Positions 1 to 9,186 of a DNA stretch of 64,000 bases are shown one piece after another. Below the pieces are notes generated by a model. It searched no databases. It was not told the DNA's origin and was given only the letters and a program-made list of their open reading frames with translations. Origin of the DNA: Streptomyces griseoruber. GTDB taxonomy: Bacteria > Actinomycetota > Actinomycetes > Streptomycetales > Streptomycetaceae. A program made the position numbers and the translations under genes. The stretch spans positions 62,001 to 126,000 of the forward strand of contig NZ_KQ948763.1 in NCBI RefSeq assembly GCF_001514205.1, given 5' to 3'. Position 1 is the stretch's first letter. Every line of letters begins with the position of its first letter.

Positions 1-188
1 GCTTCAAGGCGCTGGGCGCGTCCGACGGCACCGAGGTGGGTGTGTACTGCGGCTCGGGTGTCTCCGGCGCCCATGAGGTGCTGGCGCTGGCTGTGGCGGG
101 CATCCCGGCGGCGCTGTACGTGGGGTCCTGGTCGGAGTGGTCCTCCGACCCGTCCCGGCCGGTCGCGGTGGGCCCCGACCCGCAGTGA
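1..188 (+). CDS. Sulfurtransferase (rhodanese family), C-terminal end only
   Basis: This is the last 61 codons of a gene that begins before the window. The reading frame contains a rhodanese active-site loop, CGSGVSGAH, with the catalytic cysteine that carries the persulfide, followed by the hydrophobic strand and the W-S-E-W-S-S-D-P-x-R-P ending typical of SseA-type thiosulfate or 3-mercaptopyruvate sulfurtransferases. Such enzymes move sulfane sulfur to cyanide or thiol acceptors in the cytoplasm. The rest of the protein, including the usual inactive first rhodanese domain, cannot be seen. A strong hairpin lies 22 bases after the stop. Confidence 0.85.
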   Translation, partial: FKALGASDGTEVGVYCGSGVSGAHEVLALAVAGIPAALYVGSWSEWSSDPSRPVAVGPDPQ

Positions 189-210
189 CCTGCCTCGCAT
201 CCGGGCATTC

Positions 211-243
211 GGAAGGGCCGCACCGAGCAGGTGCGGCCCTTCC
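211..243. terminator. Hairpin terminator between the sulfurtransferase gene and sepH
   Basis: A perfect 13-bp stem (211-223 pairing with 231-243) closes a 7-base loop. It sits between two convergent genes, so it can serve both. There is no long T-run, which is common for Streptomyces terminators. Confidence 0.8.
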
Positions 244-325
244 GTACGTATGCATCGTCGTGCGAACCGATTTATCTGAACCGGCGGGTGCCGGGACCGA
301 GTTGCCGTACGGCGTCCCGGTCCCG

Positions 326-1363
326 TCACTCCTGTTTCTTGCGGCGCGTCCCGAACACGATCTCGTCCCAGCTCGGCACGGCGGCCCGGCGGCCCGGACG
401 GACCCCGTCCGCCTCGGCCTGCCGGTCGGTGGCGCCGATCAGCCGGTCGCGGTGGCTGCCCACCGAGCGCGGCATCAGGACGTCCGCGTAGGCGGAGCCG
501 GCGGAGGCGGCGGGCGCCGGGGGCTCCTCGGCCTCCGGCTCCTGCTCCTCGGGCTCCTCCGCGGGCTCGGCGGGGCGCTCCGGGACGACCATGTCGCCCC
601 GGAAGCTCGGGACCGCCTCCAGCAAGCTGGTCAGCGAGTCCCGCTCCCGCTCGCCGATGCTCTCCTCGGCCGGTTCGGACGGCTGGGCCGGCAGGCTCGG
701 GCGCTCCAGCGCACGGTCCATCGAACGGTCGCGCGGCAGCCGCGCGATGCGTGGGACGAACGGAAAGCTGGGCTCCGGGGCGGCGAGGTCGTCGGACTCG
801 CCGATCAGCGAGCGCGCCTCGTCGTCGACGGCCTGGACCAGCCGCCGGGGCGGGTCGTAGGTCCAGCTCGCCGAGTGCGGTTCGCCCGCGACGCAGTAGA
901 CGAGCAGGACCTCCCAGGTGCCGTCGTCGCGGCGCCAGGAGTCCCACTGGACGGTGTCCTTCTCGGCGCCGCGCAGCAGCAGCCGCTCCTGGACGGCCTC
1001 GCCGAGCTGGGGCCCCGCGGCGTTCTCACCGGGCCTGCGGACGGGTGTCTTGCGGGCCCGCTCGGCCATGAAGGCGCGCTCGGCCAGCACGGGACCCTCG
1101 AAGCGGCGGACGCGGTCGACGGGGATGCCCGCCATCTGCGCGACCTCTTCCGCGGTCGCACCGGCTCGTATACGCGCCTGGATGTCTCGGGGGCGGAGAT
1201 GGCTCTCCACCTCGATCTCGATCTGGCCGAGGCGGGGACGGTCGCCGCGCACGGCGGCGCGCAGCCGCTCGTCGATCGGAAGCGTGTACTCCGTGCTGTC
1301 CGCAGCCTTCAGCACCAGCCGTGTGCCGTCATTCGAGACGGCCACGACACGCAGTTCGGGCAT
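326..1363 (-). CDS. sepH: Cell division protein SepH (DUF3071 family)
   Basis: The 345-residue protein begins MPELRVVAVSNDGTRLVLK, the N-terminus of the DUF3071 family. Residues about 1-170 form the conserved domain with a helix-turn-helix-like segment (RPRDIQARIRAGATAEEVAQ). The second half is acidic, proline-rich and poorly ordered, ending in a basic RRKK tail. From the family, SepH of Streptomyces binds FtsZ and stimulates its assembly at division septa in the cytoplasm. The start at 1363 is chosen because GGGAGG lies 5 bases upstream; an in-frame start at 1450 would add 29 residues without a ribosome site. The gene appears monocistronic, bounded by a terminator downstream and a 440-base gap upstream. 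Confidence 0.88.
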   Translation of the reverse strand: MPELRVVAVSNDGTRLVLKAADSTEYTLPIDERLRAAVRGDRPRLGQIEIEVESHLRPRDIQARIRAGATAEEVAQMAGIPVDRVRRFEGPVLAERAFMAERARKTPVRRPGENAAGPQLGEAVQERLLLRGAEKDTVQWDSWRRDDGTWEVLLVYCVAGEPHSASWTYDPPRRLVQAVDDEARSLIGESDDLAAPEPSFPFVPRIARLPRDRSMDRALERPSLPAQPSEPAEESIGERERDSLTSLLEAVPSFRGDMVVPERPAEPAEEPEEQEPEAEEPPAPAASAGSAYADVLMPRSVGSHRDRLIGATDRQAEADGVRPGRRAAVPSWDEIVFGTRRKKQE

Positions 1364-1803
1364 GGGGACCTCCCGGGTGGTGCCTGCCGACGTCACGTGC
1401 GTCGCTGCTTCCGCTAGTCGAGTGTGGCCTGCCCGGGTGCAGCCTGCCACAACCTTGCCGAGTTGCCCGGCGTGTCGGGCACGGGCCCTGGATCGCCGTT
1501 ATGGCACGGTTACCTATTCGCCACGCTAAGTGACCGAAGTCGTCACCCTGTGCAACTAGTCCCCTCCCGGCGGTCCAGCAAGGCCCGGGCACCCTGTGGG
1601 GAGCCCAGGCCCAAGGCTCGCAACAGTACTCCATTTGGGCCACGTGCGTGGATTGGCGCGCCGCTCAACTTCTGGCAAGAGGTGCGACTTGGCCGTCCGT
1701 TACGCGCTTTCTGTGATCTTGAAAGTGGCGCACTTCACGCATTCCCCCGAATCGGAACCATCGGGTTCGCATCATGCGTTTCCGCCACGGCGTCGGGACC
1801 CGG
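1364..1803. other. Intergenic gap between sepH and the lactone oxidase gene
   Basis: No coding frame here has convincing start, ribosome site and codon bias together. The stretch from about 1640 to 1780 is noticeably richer in A and T than its surroundings and holds a short inverted repeat (1721-1727 with 1731-1736). It presumably carries the sepH promoter and the 3' end of the oxidase transcript. Confidence 0.5.
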
Positions 1804-3123
1804 CTACGCCCCGAGAACCCTCCGGAGGTAGTCGTTCTGGAACAGGCGGTGGGGGTCCAGTCGGTCGCGCAGCGTGGTGAACTCACCGAAACGCGGATAG
1901 ACCCGTGCGAAGTACTCCGCGTCGCGCGTGTGCACCTTGCCCCAGTGCGGCCGGCCCTCGTGCCCGGTGAAGATCCGCTCGGCGGCCGTGAAGTACCCCT
2001 GGTACGCCGTCCCCTTGACCATGTGGACGGCGATGTACGCGCTGTCGCGACCGGAGGCGGTGGACAGCGTGATGTCGTCGGCCGGCGCGGTGCGCACCTC
2101 GACGGGGAAACTGACCCTGAGGTCGGAGCGGTCGACCATCGCCTTCAGCTCGCGCAGCACCTCGGTGACGGCCGCGCGCGGGACGGCGTACTCCATCTCC
2201 ACGAAGCGCACCCGGCGCGGAGACGTGAAGACCTTGTAGGGAACGTCGGTGTAGGTGCGCGCGGACAGGGCCTTGCTGGAGACCTGGGCGATCGTCGGGA
2301 TCGTCGCCGGCACCGCCCGGCCGACCCACTGCGCCACCTGGAACACGCCGTTGGAGAGGAACTCGTCCTCGATCCAGCCCGAGATCTGGCTCACCGGCTT
2401 GCGCGGGCCCGCGCTGCGGTTGTTGCGCTTGGTGTTGGTGTTCCCGGTGTGCGGGAACCAGTAGAACTCGAAGTGCTCGTTCTCGGCCCACAGCTCGTCG
2501 AAGTCGGCGAGGACCTTGTCGAACGTCATCGGCTCCTCGCGCGCGGTGAGGAGGAAGACCGGCTCCACGGCGAAGGTGATCGCGGTGACGACGCCGAGCG
2601 CGCCGAGGCCGATCCGGGCGGCCGCGAAGACCTCCGGGTTCTCCTTCTCCGAACAGCTGAGCACCGAGCCGTCCGCCGTCACCAGTTCCAGGCCCTTGAT
2701 CTGCGCGGCGATCGAGCCGGAGTCGCGGCCGGTGCCGTGGGTGCCGGTGCTGGTGGCCCCGGAGACCGTCTGCTCCATGATGTCGCCCATGTTGGTGAGC
2801 GAGAGGCCCTCGCGCGCCAGCGCCATGTTGAGTCTCTTGAGCGGGGTACCGGCCTCGACCGTGACGGTCATGGTGTCACGATCGATCTTGCGGATGCCGG
2901 TCAACAGTTGAGGGCGGATCAACACACCGTCCGTGGCGGCGATCGACGTGAAGGAATGGCCGGTACCGACCGCCTTCACCTTCAGACCGTCCTCGGCCGC
3001 CCGGCGCACCGCCGCGGCCAGCTCGTCGACGGAGGCGGGCATGACCTCCCGCGCGGGACGGGCGGTCACATTGCCGCCCCAGTTACGCCACGTGCCGTTC
3101 TTCCCGCTCGTTGTGGTGCTCAA
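1804..3123 (-). CDS. FAD-linked sugar-lactone oxidase (D-arabinono-1,4-lactone oxidase family)
   Basis: A 439-residue flavoprotein. Residues 20-190 form the VAO/PCMH-type FAD-binding fold with the GTGHSF motif, whose His56 is the expected covalent FAD attachment site, and a second FAD loop (VSGATSTGTHGTG). The C-terminal half is the ALO domain, with GRPHWGK near residue 385 and the family ending LFxNDYLRRVLG. Enzymes of this family oxidise aldono-lactones or alditols with oxygen; the real substrate cannot be read from sequence. No signal peptide is seen. The start overlaps the end of the upstream MFS gene by 41 bases, so the two are probably translated from one message. Confidence 0.85.
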   Translation of the reverse strand: MSTTTSGKNGTWRNWGGNVTARPAREVMPASVDELAAAVRRAAEDGLKVKAVGTGHSFTSIAATDGVLIRPQLLTGIRKIDRDTMTVTVEAGTPLKRLNMALAREGLSLTNMGDIMEQTVSGATSTGTHGTGRDSGSIAAQIKGLELVTADGSVLSCSEKENPEVFAAARIGLGALGVVTAITFAVEPVFLLTAREEPMTFDKVLADFDELWAENEHFEFYWFPHTGNTNTKRNNRSAGPRKPVSQISGWIEDEFLSNGVFQVAQWVGRAVPATIPTIAQVSSKALSARTYTDVPYKVFTSPRRVRFVEMEYAVPRAAVTEVLRELKAMVDRSDLRVSFPVEVRTAPADDITLSTASGRDSAYIAVHMVKGTAYQGYFTAAERIFTGHEGRPHWGKVHTRDAEYFARVYPRFGEFTTLRDRLDPHRLFQNDYLRRVLGA

Positions 3124-4321
3124 GGGTGCCTCCCCGACCCGGAGCCGGCCTGCCGAGCCGGCGGTACCCGAGGAAACCGACCGCGACCGCGACGGCCCCG
3201 GACACCGCCGGAACCCCGTACCCGGCCTGTGCCCCGGCCGCGTCGATGACCCAGCCGGCGATGGAGGAGCCGAGCGCCACCCCGACCGCGAGCCCGGTGC
3301 TGATCCAGGTCATTCCCTCGGTCAATTGTGCGCGTGGTACGTGCTCTTCGATGAGGGACATGGTGGTGATCATCGTCGGAGCGATGGCCAGTCCCGCAGC
3401 GAACAGCGCCACGGCCAGAAACGGCAAGTTTCCGACCAGTAGGAGGGGGATCATACTCACGGCCATCATGAACACGCCCAGCAGCCAGCGCTTTTCCGGC
3501 GCCCCCTTGAGCCGCAGCAGGCCGAAGACGAGCCCGGCGACACAGGAACCGGCCGCGTAGAGCGCCAGCACCACGCTCGCGGCGCCCTTGTGGCCCCGCT
3601 CGTCCGCGAAGGCGACCGTCACCACGTCCACCGCCCCGAAGATCGTGCCGGTCGCCACGAACGTCGTCACCAGGACCTGAAGACCGGGCGAGCGCAGGGC
3701 GCTGCCGCCGCCGCGCTGCTCGCGCGGGTGCGGCACGGGCTCCGTGGCCCGCTGCGCCGTCAGCCAGAAGACCCCGACCGCGAGGAAGCAGGCCGCCAGC
3801 AGCGGGCCCGCCTCCGGGAACCAGACCGTGGACAGACCGATCGAGATGATCGGCCCGAAGATGAAGCACACCTCGTCCACCACGGACTCGAAGGAGTACG
3901 CCGTGTGCAGCTGCGGGGTGCCCCGGTACAGGGCCGCCCAGCGGGCCCTGACCATCGCGCCGAGACTCGGCACCGCGCCGATGCCCGCGGCGCACACGAA
4001 CAGCACCCAGTCCGGCCACCGCAGGCGTGCGGCCAGCAGCAGCCCGGCAGCCGCGGTCAGCGCGAACAGCGTCGCGGGGCGCAGCACCCGGCGCTGGCCG
4101 TACTGGTCCACCAGGCGGGATATCCGGGGCCCGGCCACCGCGGCCGCCAGCGCGACGGTCGCCGACAGCGCGCCCGCGAGGCCGTAGCGTCCGGTGAGCT
4201 GGGAGATCATCGTGACCACGCCGATGCCCATCATCGACAGCGGCATCCGGCCGAGGAACCCCGCGGCGGAGAAGCCCTTGGAGCCGGGGGCGGCGAACAG
4301 GGCGCGGTAGGGGCTGGGCAC
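3083..4321 (-). CDS. MFS transporter
   Basis: A 412-residue integral membrane protein with about twelve hydrophobic segments in the usual 6+6 layout, and a basic loop after TM2-TM3 (RISRLVDQYGQRRVLRP) matching the MFS signature region. The GTG at 4321 is preferred because GGAG stands 5 bases before it; an upstream in-frame GTG at 4345 and a start at 4435 lack a ribosome site. The gene overlaps and precedes the lactone oxidase on the same strand, suggesting that the two share a physiological role, perhaps export or import of a sugar-related compound. The substrate is unknown. Confidence 0.8.
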   Translation of the reverse strand: MPSPYRALFAAPGSKGFSAAGFLGRMPLSMMGIGVVTMISQLTGRYGLAGALSATVALAAAVAGPRISRLVDQYGQRRVLRPATLFALTAAAGLLLAARLRWPDWVLFVCAAGIGAVPSLGAMVRARWAALYRGTPQLHTAYSFESVVDEVCFIFGPIISIGLSTVWFPEAGPLLAACFLAVGVFWLTAQRATEPVPHPREQRGGGSALRSPGLQVLVTTFVATGTIFGAVDVVTVAFADERGHKGAASVVLALYAAGSCVAGLVFGLLRLKGAPEKRWLLGVFMMAVSMIPLLLVGNLPFLAVALFAAGLAIAPTMITTMSLIEEHVPRAQLTEGMTWISTGLAVGVALGSSIAGWVIDAAGAQAGYGVPAVSGAVAVAVGFLGYRRLGRPAPGRGGTLEHHNEREERHVA

Positions 4322-4558
4322 GGTGTCTCCGGTCGGTCCGGTCACGCGCGCGTGGCGGCTCCGCGCGGCGAGAAATGAGAAGCGGCTCGTCGGTGCGTGC
4401 CCGGTAACGCTCGGTAAGGCGTGAAGGCAGCCCATACAGCTTACGAGTTAGGCAACCCTAATGCACCGGCGCGCACGCCCCGCGCGAGCGCCCCCGGTAC
4501 GGCCCCCGGTACGACCCCGTTACGTCACCGCCGTTTCCCGGCTGTCGCAGGCGGGTGG

Positions 4559-4564
4559 CAGGAT
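4559..4564 (+). promoter_or_regulatory. Putative leaderless -10 box of the ferrochelatase gene
   Basis: CAGGAT ends 7 bases before the ATG at 4572, which would place the transcription start at or next to the start codon. No good Shine-Dalgarno sequence competes with this reading. No clear -35 box was found. Confidence 0.4.
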
Positions 4565-4571
4565 CGGACCC

Positions 4572-5699
4572 ATGCCAGACGCGCTCGATGCCACCCCCTA
4601 CGACGCCCTGCTCCTGCTCTCCTTCGGCGGCCCGGAAGGCCCGGACGACGTGGTCCCGTTCCTGGAGAACGTGACCCGCGGGCGCGGCATCCCGAAGGAA
4701 CGCCTCAAGGAGGTCGGGCAGCACTACTTCCTGTTCGGCGGGGTCAGCCCCATCAACGACCAGAACCGCGCCCTCCTGGACGCCCTGCGCAAGGACTTCG
4801 CCGACCACGGCCTGGACCTGCCGGTCTACTGGGGCAACCGCAACTGGGCCCCCTACCTCACCGACACCCTGCGCGAGATGGTCGCGGACGGCCGCCGCCG
4901 CATCCTCGTCCTCGCCACCAGCGCCTACGCCTCCTACTCGGGCTGCCGCCAGTACCGCGAGAACCTCGCCGACTCGCTGGCCGCCCTCCAGGCCGAGGGC
5001 CTGCCGCTGCCCGAGATCGACAAACTGCGGCACTACTTCAACCACCCGGGCTTCCTGGAGCCCATGATCGACGGTGTCGTGCGGTCCCTCGCCGACCTCC
5101 CCGAGAACCTCCGCGACGGCGCCCACATCGCGTTCTCCACCCACTCGATCCCCGACGCCTCGGCCGACACCTCCGGCCCCGTGGAGGACCACGGCGACGG
5201 CGGCGCGTACGTGAAGCAGCACCTGGACGTGGCCCGCCTGGTCGCCGACGCCGTCCGCGACCGCACCGGCGTCGACCATCCCTGGCAGCTCGTCTACCAG
5301 TCCCGCTCCGGCGCCCCGCACATCCCGTGGCTGGAGCCCGACATCTGCGACCACCTCGAGGAACGCCACGCGGCCGGCGTCCCCGCGGTCGTGATGGCCC
5401 CCATCGGCTTCGTCTCCGACCACATGGAGGTCCTCTACGACCTCGACACCGAGGCCACGGCCAAGGCCGCGGAACTGGGCCTGCCGGTGCGCCGCTCGGC
5501 CACCGTCGGCGCCGACCCGAGGTTCGCCGCGGCCGTCCGCGAGCTGGTCCTGGAGCGCGCCGCCGCCGAGACCGGCCGGCCGGTCACCCCGTGCGCCCTG
5601 GGCGCGCTCGGGGCGAGCCACGACCTGTGCCCCGTCGGGTGCTGCCCGGCCCGCGCGCCCCGGCCGGCCGCCGCCGGCGCCGACAGCCCCTACGCGTGA
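4572..5699 (+). CDS. hemH: Ferrochelatase, coproporphyrin type
   Basis: A 375-residue chelatase that inserts iron into a porphyrin in heme synthesis; in actinobacteria the substrate is coproporphyrin III and the enzyme is called CpfC. The conserved start [20 protein letters not shown], the metal-site His191 in FSTHSIP and the later YQSRSG(A)P segment are all present. Cysteines at the C-terminus (DLCPVGCC) and an internal SGC segment near residue 124 match the ligands of the 2Fe-2S cluster of actinobacterial ferrochelatases. The start at 4572 follows the family N-terminus ([12 protein letters not shown]). An inositol-phosphatase-like gene follows after 8 bases and is probably cotranscribed. 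Confidence 0.93.
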   Translation: MPDALDATPYDALLLLSFGGPEGPDDVVPFLENVTRGRGIPKERLKEVGQHYFLFGGVSPINDQNRALLDALRKDFADHGLDLPVYWGNRNWAPYLTDTLREMVADGRRRILVLATSAYASYSGCRQYRENLADSLAALQAEGLPLPEIDKLRHYFNHPGFLEPMIDGVVRSLADLPENLRDGAHIAFSTHSIPDASADTSGPVEDHGDGGAYVKQHLDVARLVADAVRDRTGVDHPWQLVYQSRSGAPHIPWLEPDICDHLEERHAAGVPAVVMAPIGFVSDHMEVLYDLDTEATAKAAELGLPVRRSATVGADPRFAAAVRELVLERAAAETGRPVTPCALGALGASHDLCPVGCCPARAPRPAAAGADSPYA

Positions 5700-5707
5700 G
5701 GAACCCC

Positions 5708-6523
5708 GTGACCGACCCCCTGCATCCGGAGCTGCTCGCCCTCGCCCGGGAGGCCGCCCGCCGGGCCGGCGAGCTGCTGCGGGACGGCCGCCCGGCCGAC
5801 CTCGCGGTGGCCGCCACCAAGTCGAGCCCGATCGACGTGGTCACCGAGATGGACATCGCCGCCGAGAAGCTGATCACCGGCCTGATCTCCGAGCACCGCC
5901 CCGACGACGGCTTCCTCGGCGAGGAGGGCGCCGCCAGCCCGGGCAGCACCGGCATCCGCTGGGTGATCGACCCCCTCGACGGCACGGTCAACTACCTCTA
6001 CGGCCTGCCCACCTGGGCCGTCTCCATCGCGGCCGAGCAGGACGGCGAGACCGTCGTCGGGGTCGTGGAGATCCCGATGCGCGGGGAGTCGTACCACGCC
6101 GTACGCGGTCGGGGCGCCCGCGCGACCGGCGCCTGGGAGGGCGAGCGGGAGCTGTCCTGCCGTGCCCCGGCCCCGCTCGACCAGGCCCTGGTCTCCACCG
6201 GCTTCAACTACGTCACCGAGGTCCGCACCCACCAGGCCGAGGTGGCCCGGCGGATCGTCCCGCTGCTGCGGGACATCCGGCGCAGCGGGTCGGCCGCCGT
6301 GGACCTGGCCGACGTGGCCGCCGGCCGCCTCGACGGCTACTACGAGCGCGGTCTGCACCCGTGGGACCTCGCGGCGGGCGACCTGATCGCCCGGGAGGCG
6401 GGCGCGCTGACCGGAGGACGCCCCGGAGAGCGCCCCTCACGTGATCTGGCGATCGCCGCCGCCCCGGCCGTCTTCGAGCCCCTCCAGCGACTCCTGGAGG
6501 ACTTCGGCGCCTGGCACGACTGA
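5708..6523 (+). CDS. Inositol monophosphatase family protein
   Basis: A 271-residue cytoplasmic phosphatase of the IMPase/SuhB/FBPase superfamily. All metal-binding motifs are seen: GEEG near residue 73, DPLDGTVNY near residue 95 and HPWDLAAG near residue 219. Members release phosphate from inositol phosphates or related sugar or nucleotide phosphates in a magnesium-dependent way; the exact substrate is not determined by sequence. The GTG start at 5708 has GAGG 4-8 bases upstream, inside the end of the ferrochelatase gene, pointing to translational coupling. A hairpin terminator lies 21 bases after the stop. Confidence 0.9.
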   Translation: MTDPLHPELLALAREAARRAGELLRDGRPADLAVAATKSSPIDVVTEMDIAAEKLITGLISEHRPDDGFLGEEGAASPGSTGIRWVIDPLDGTVNYLYGLPTWAVSIAAEQDGETVVGVVEIPMRGESYHAVRGRGARATGAWEGERELSCRAPAPLDQALVSTGFNYVTEVRTHQAEVARRIVPLLRDIRRSGSAAVDLADVAAGRLDGYYERGLHPWDLAAGDLIAREAGALTGGRPGERPSRDLAIAAAPAVFEPLQRLLEDFGAWHD

Positions 6524-6544
6524 GGCCCGGAGTGCGCACGCGAA

Positions 6545-6575
6545 GGGGCCCCGGCGCTGGATTCGCCGGGGCCCC
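6545..6575. terminator. Hairpin terminator after the inositol phosphatase gene
   Basis: A perfect 12-bp GC-rich stem (6545-6556 with 6564-6575) and a 7-base loop lie between two convergent genes, so the hairpin may act in both directions. Confidence 0.8.
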
Positions 6576-6609
6576 TCCGTCACGCGTACGAACGACGCGT
6601 ACCAACCGC

Positions 6610-6783
6610 TCAGACGCTTGTCGCGCCGACCTCCACACCATGTTCGGCGGCGAGGCGGCGCAGGTCGTCGAGCTCTGCCTGCTCCACCTCGACGAGGAAG
6701 TCGTCGCCCTCGTCGAGAGCCCTGGTCAGATCGGACTCGGTCGCCCTTATGCGCTGCAGAAGTCCTGCGGTGAATGCGTCCAT
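6610..6783 (-). CDS. Small conserved-looking 57-residue protein
   Basis: A short frame reads MDAFTAGLLQRIRATESDL at its start and ends HGVEVGATSV. It is acidic, leucine-rich and predicted all-helical, with heptad-like spacing from about residue 8 to 47 that suggests a short coiled coil. Its third-position GC is high, as in its neighbours. Only a weak ribosome site (a GGGGG run some 10 bases upstream) supports the start. It is bounded by a terminator on its 3' side and stands divergent to cutR. I recognise no function; the size and lack of cysteines argue against a zinc ribbon or anti-sigma factor. Confidence 0.6.
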   Translation of the reverse strand: MDAFTAGLLQRIRATESDLTRALDEGDDFLVEVEQAELDDLRRLAAEHGVEVGATSV

Positions 6784-7199
6784 GCTGCGCCCCCTCGTCC
6801 TGGGTCGTGGGTCGATGGCACGGGGGTGTGCCGGTTCGGGAAGGGGCGATCACGTCTCCAGTAGGTGCCCAGCGCTGCCCTGCCGGGCGGCGACGGTGCC
6901 GGACACCCACGCCCGCTCTGCGGCAAGCGGATCGCGGAGTACCACATGGTGTTGTGGCACATGCAGAGCGTGATCGCGGGGTGTAAAGCCGTCCTCCCCC
7001 CGCTCCCTTCCACGGAAACCTCAACCCCACGAGAAAATTTCGCATTCCCGGGGTTCATACCTGTCCTTCATCGCGCCCTCACCGTCTTACCGCCGACTTA
7101 TGGCCGAAAAGGGCAGGATGGAAGCACACACCCACCAGGACCCCTGCCCACGCGCGCTCACGGAGCGCTACGCGGGTGGACACAGGAAGGACAAGCGAC
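6784..7199. other. Divergent intergenic region upstream of cutR
   Basis: This 416-base gap separates the small minus-strand gene from cutR and must carry both promoters. A lower-GC patch lies around 6940-7100. Frames crossing it have no family match or ribosome site, so I see no gene. Confidence 0.5.
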
Positions 7200-7853
7200 G
7201 TGCGCGTACTCGTCGTCGAGGACGAGCAGCTGCTCGCCGATGCGGTGGCCACCGGACTGCGCCGGGAGGCCATGGCCGTCGACGTCGTGTACGACGGTGC
7301 GGCCGCCCTGGAGCGCATCGGCGTCAACGACTACGACGTGGTCGTCCTCGACCGCGACCTCCCGCTCGTGCACGGCGACGACGTCTGCCGCAAGATCGTC
7401 GAGCTCGGCATGCCCACGCGCGTGCTGATGCTCACGGCCTCCGGCGACGTCAGCGACCGCGTCGAGGGCCTGGAGATCGGCGCGGACGACTACCTCCCCA
7501 AGCCCTTCGCCTTCAGCGAGCTCATCGCACGCGTGCGTGCCCTCGGCCGGCGCACCAGCGTGCCGCTGCCGCCCGTCCTGGAGCGCGCCGGCATCAAGCT
7601 CGACCCGAACCGCCGCGAGGTCTTCCGCGACGGCAAGGAGGTCCAGCTCGCGCCCAAGGAGTTCGCCGTCCTGGAGGTCCTGATGCGCAGCGAGGGCGCC
7701 GTCGTCTCCGCGGAACAGCTCCTGGAGAAGGCGTGGGACGAGAACACCGACCCGTTCACCAACGTCGTCCGCGTGACCGTCATGACCCTGCGCCGCAAGC
7801 TCGGCGAACCCCCGGTGATCGTCACCGTCCCCGGCTCCGGCTACCGGATCTGA
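7200..7853 (+). CDS. cutR: Response regulator CutR (OmpR/PhoB family)
   Basis: A 217-residue transcription factor. Residues 1-120 are a receiver domain with the acidic pair near residue 8, the phosphorylation site Asp51 and the conserved lysine in PKPF. Residues 130-217 are an OmpR-type winged helix ending GSGYRI. It should bind DNA once phosphorylated by the adjacent CutS. The GTG at 7200 is chosen because AGGAAGGA lies 8 bases upstream; the in-frame GTG at 7176 would add residues before the receiver strand. In streptomycetes the CutRS pair affects copper-related phenotypes, secretion stress and antibiotic production. The cutS start follows 5 bases after the stop. Confidence 0.88.
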   Translation: MRVLVVEDEQLLADAVATGLRREAMAVDVVYDGAAALERIGVNDYDVVVLDRDLPLVHGDDVCRKIVELGMPTRVLMLTASGDVSDRVEGLEIGADDYLPKPFAFSELIARVRALGRRTSVPLPPVLERAGIKLDPNRREVFRDGKEVQLAPKEFAVLEVLMRSEGAVVSAEQLLEKAWDENTDPFTNVVRVTVMTLRRKLGEPPVIVTVPGSGYRI

Positions 7854-7858
7854 CGGCC

Positions 7859-9112
7859 GTGGCCGCCGCACCGGCGCCTCCCCAGGCGCCCCCGAAGCCC
7901 ACCTGGGACCCCAGGAGGCCGCAGGCCCCCTTCCCCTGGCTGCGCCCCACCATCCGGATACGCCTCACCCTGCTGTACGGCGGCATGTTCCTGATCGCCG
8001 GCATCCTGCTGCTGTCGATCATCTACCTGCTGGCCGCGCAGGCCATCAGCACGGGCAACCAGCCGCCGTTCAAGATCGTGAGCGCCAGCAACGAGATCAA
8101 GGTCGCCAGCGCCGACTGCCCCGCGGTCAACAACGCCACCGGTCTGACGCTCACCCAGTTCAACTCGGCGATCAGCGACTGCATCGACCACTCGCGCCAG
8201 GCCGCCCTGGACAACCTCCTCAGCCGCTCGCTGCTCGCCCTGCTGGGCCTCGCCGTGATCGCCTTCGCCTTCGGCTACGCCATGGCCGGGCGGGTCCTGT
8301 CGCCGCTCGGGCGGATCACCCGCACCGCGCGCGCCGTGGCCGGCTCGGACCTCTCCCGCCGGATCGAGCTGGACGGCCCGGACGACGAGTTCAAGGAGCT
8401 CGCGGACACCTTCGACGACATGCTGGAGCGCCTCCAGCGGGCCTTCACCGCCCAGCAGCGCTTCGTCGGCAACGCCTCGCACGAACTGCGCACGCCGCTG
8501 GCGATCAACCGCACACTGCTCGAGGTGCACCTCTCCGACCCGAACGCGCCCGTGGAGCTGCAACAGCTCGGCAAGACCCTGCTGGCCACCAACGAGCGCA
8601 GCGAGCAGCTGGTGGAGGGCCTGCTGCTGCTCGCCCGCAGCGACAACCAGATCGTCGAGCGCAAGCCGGTGGACCTCGCCGAGGTCGCCGAGCAGGCCGT
8701 CGACCAGGTGCACGCGGAGGCGGAGGCGAAGGGGGTCGTGATCCGCGGCGAGCAGAAACCCGCGGTCGTCCAGGGCAACGGCGTCCTGCTGGAGCGCATC
8801 GCCCTGAACCTGGTGCAGAACGCCGTGCGCTACAACGTCCCGGAGGACGGCTGGGTCGAGGTGACCACCGAGGTCCAGCACGGGCACGCGGTCCTGGTCG
8901 TGTCCAACACCGGGCCGGTCGTGCCGGCGTACGAGATCGACAATCTGTTTGAGCCGTTCCGGCGGCTGCGCACGGAGCGCACGGGCAGCGACAAGGGCGT
9001 GGGGCTCGGGCTGTCCATCGTGCGGTCCGTGGCCCGGGCGCACGGCGGGCACATCGCGGCCCAGCCACGAGAGGGAGGAGGGCTCGTGATGCGGGTCACC
9101 CTGCCCGTCTGA
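7859..9112 (+). CDS. cutS: Sensor histidine kinase CutS
   Basis: A 417-residue membrane kinase. A proline-rich N-terminal tail leads to TM1 (about residues 38-62). A short extracytoplasmic loop of about 60 residues follows, containing two cysteines (in SADCPA and SDCIDH) that could form a redox-sensitive pair. TM2 (about 122-145) precedes a HAMP segment, the HisKA box with His208 (NASHELRTP), the N box (NLVQNAVRYN) and the G boxes (GVGLGLSIV). The start GTG is 5 bases after the cutR stop. The two loop cysteines fit a sensor of extracytoplasmic thiol state or metal, which is inference. Confidence 0.9.
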   Translation: MAAAPAPPQAPPKPTWDPRRPQAPFPWLRPTIRIRLTLLYGGMFLIAGILLLSIIYLLAAQAISTGNQPPFKIVSASNEIKVASADCPAVNNATGLTLTQFNSAISDCIDHSRQAALDNLLSRSLLALLGLAVIAFAFGYAMAGRVLSPLGRITRTARAVAGSDLSRRIELDGPDDEFKELADTFDDMLERLQRAFTAQQRFVGNASHELRTPLAINRTLLEVHLSDPNAPVELQQLGKTLLATNERSEQLVEGLLLLARSDNQIVERKPVDLAEVAEQAVDQVHAEAEAKGVVIRGEQKPAVVQGNGVLLERIALNLVQNAVRYNVPEDGWVEVTTEVQHGHAVLVVSNTGPVVPAYEIDNLFEPFRRLRTERTGSDKGVGLGLSIVRSVARAHGGHIAAQPREGGGLVMRVTLPV

Positions 9113-9186
9113 GATCATGTCGCCGACACACGCGGGGATGTTCGCTTTGCGCGGAATTCTCAGGACTCGGCCCTGGCGGTCCCGTG

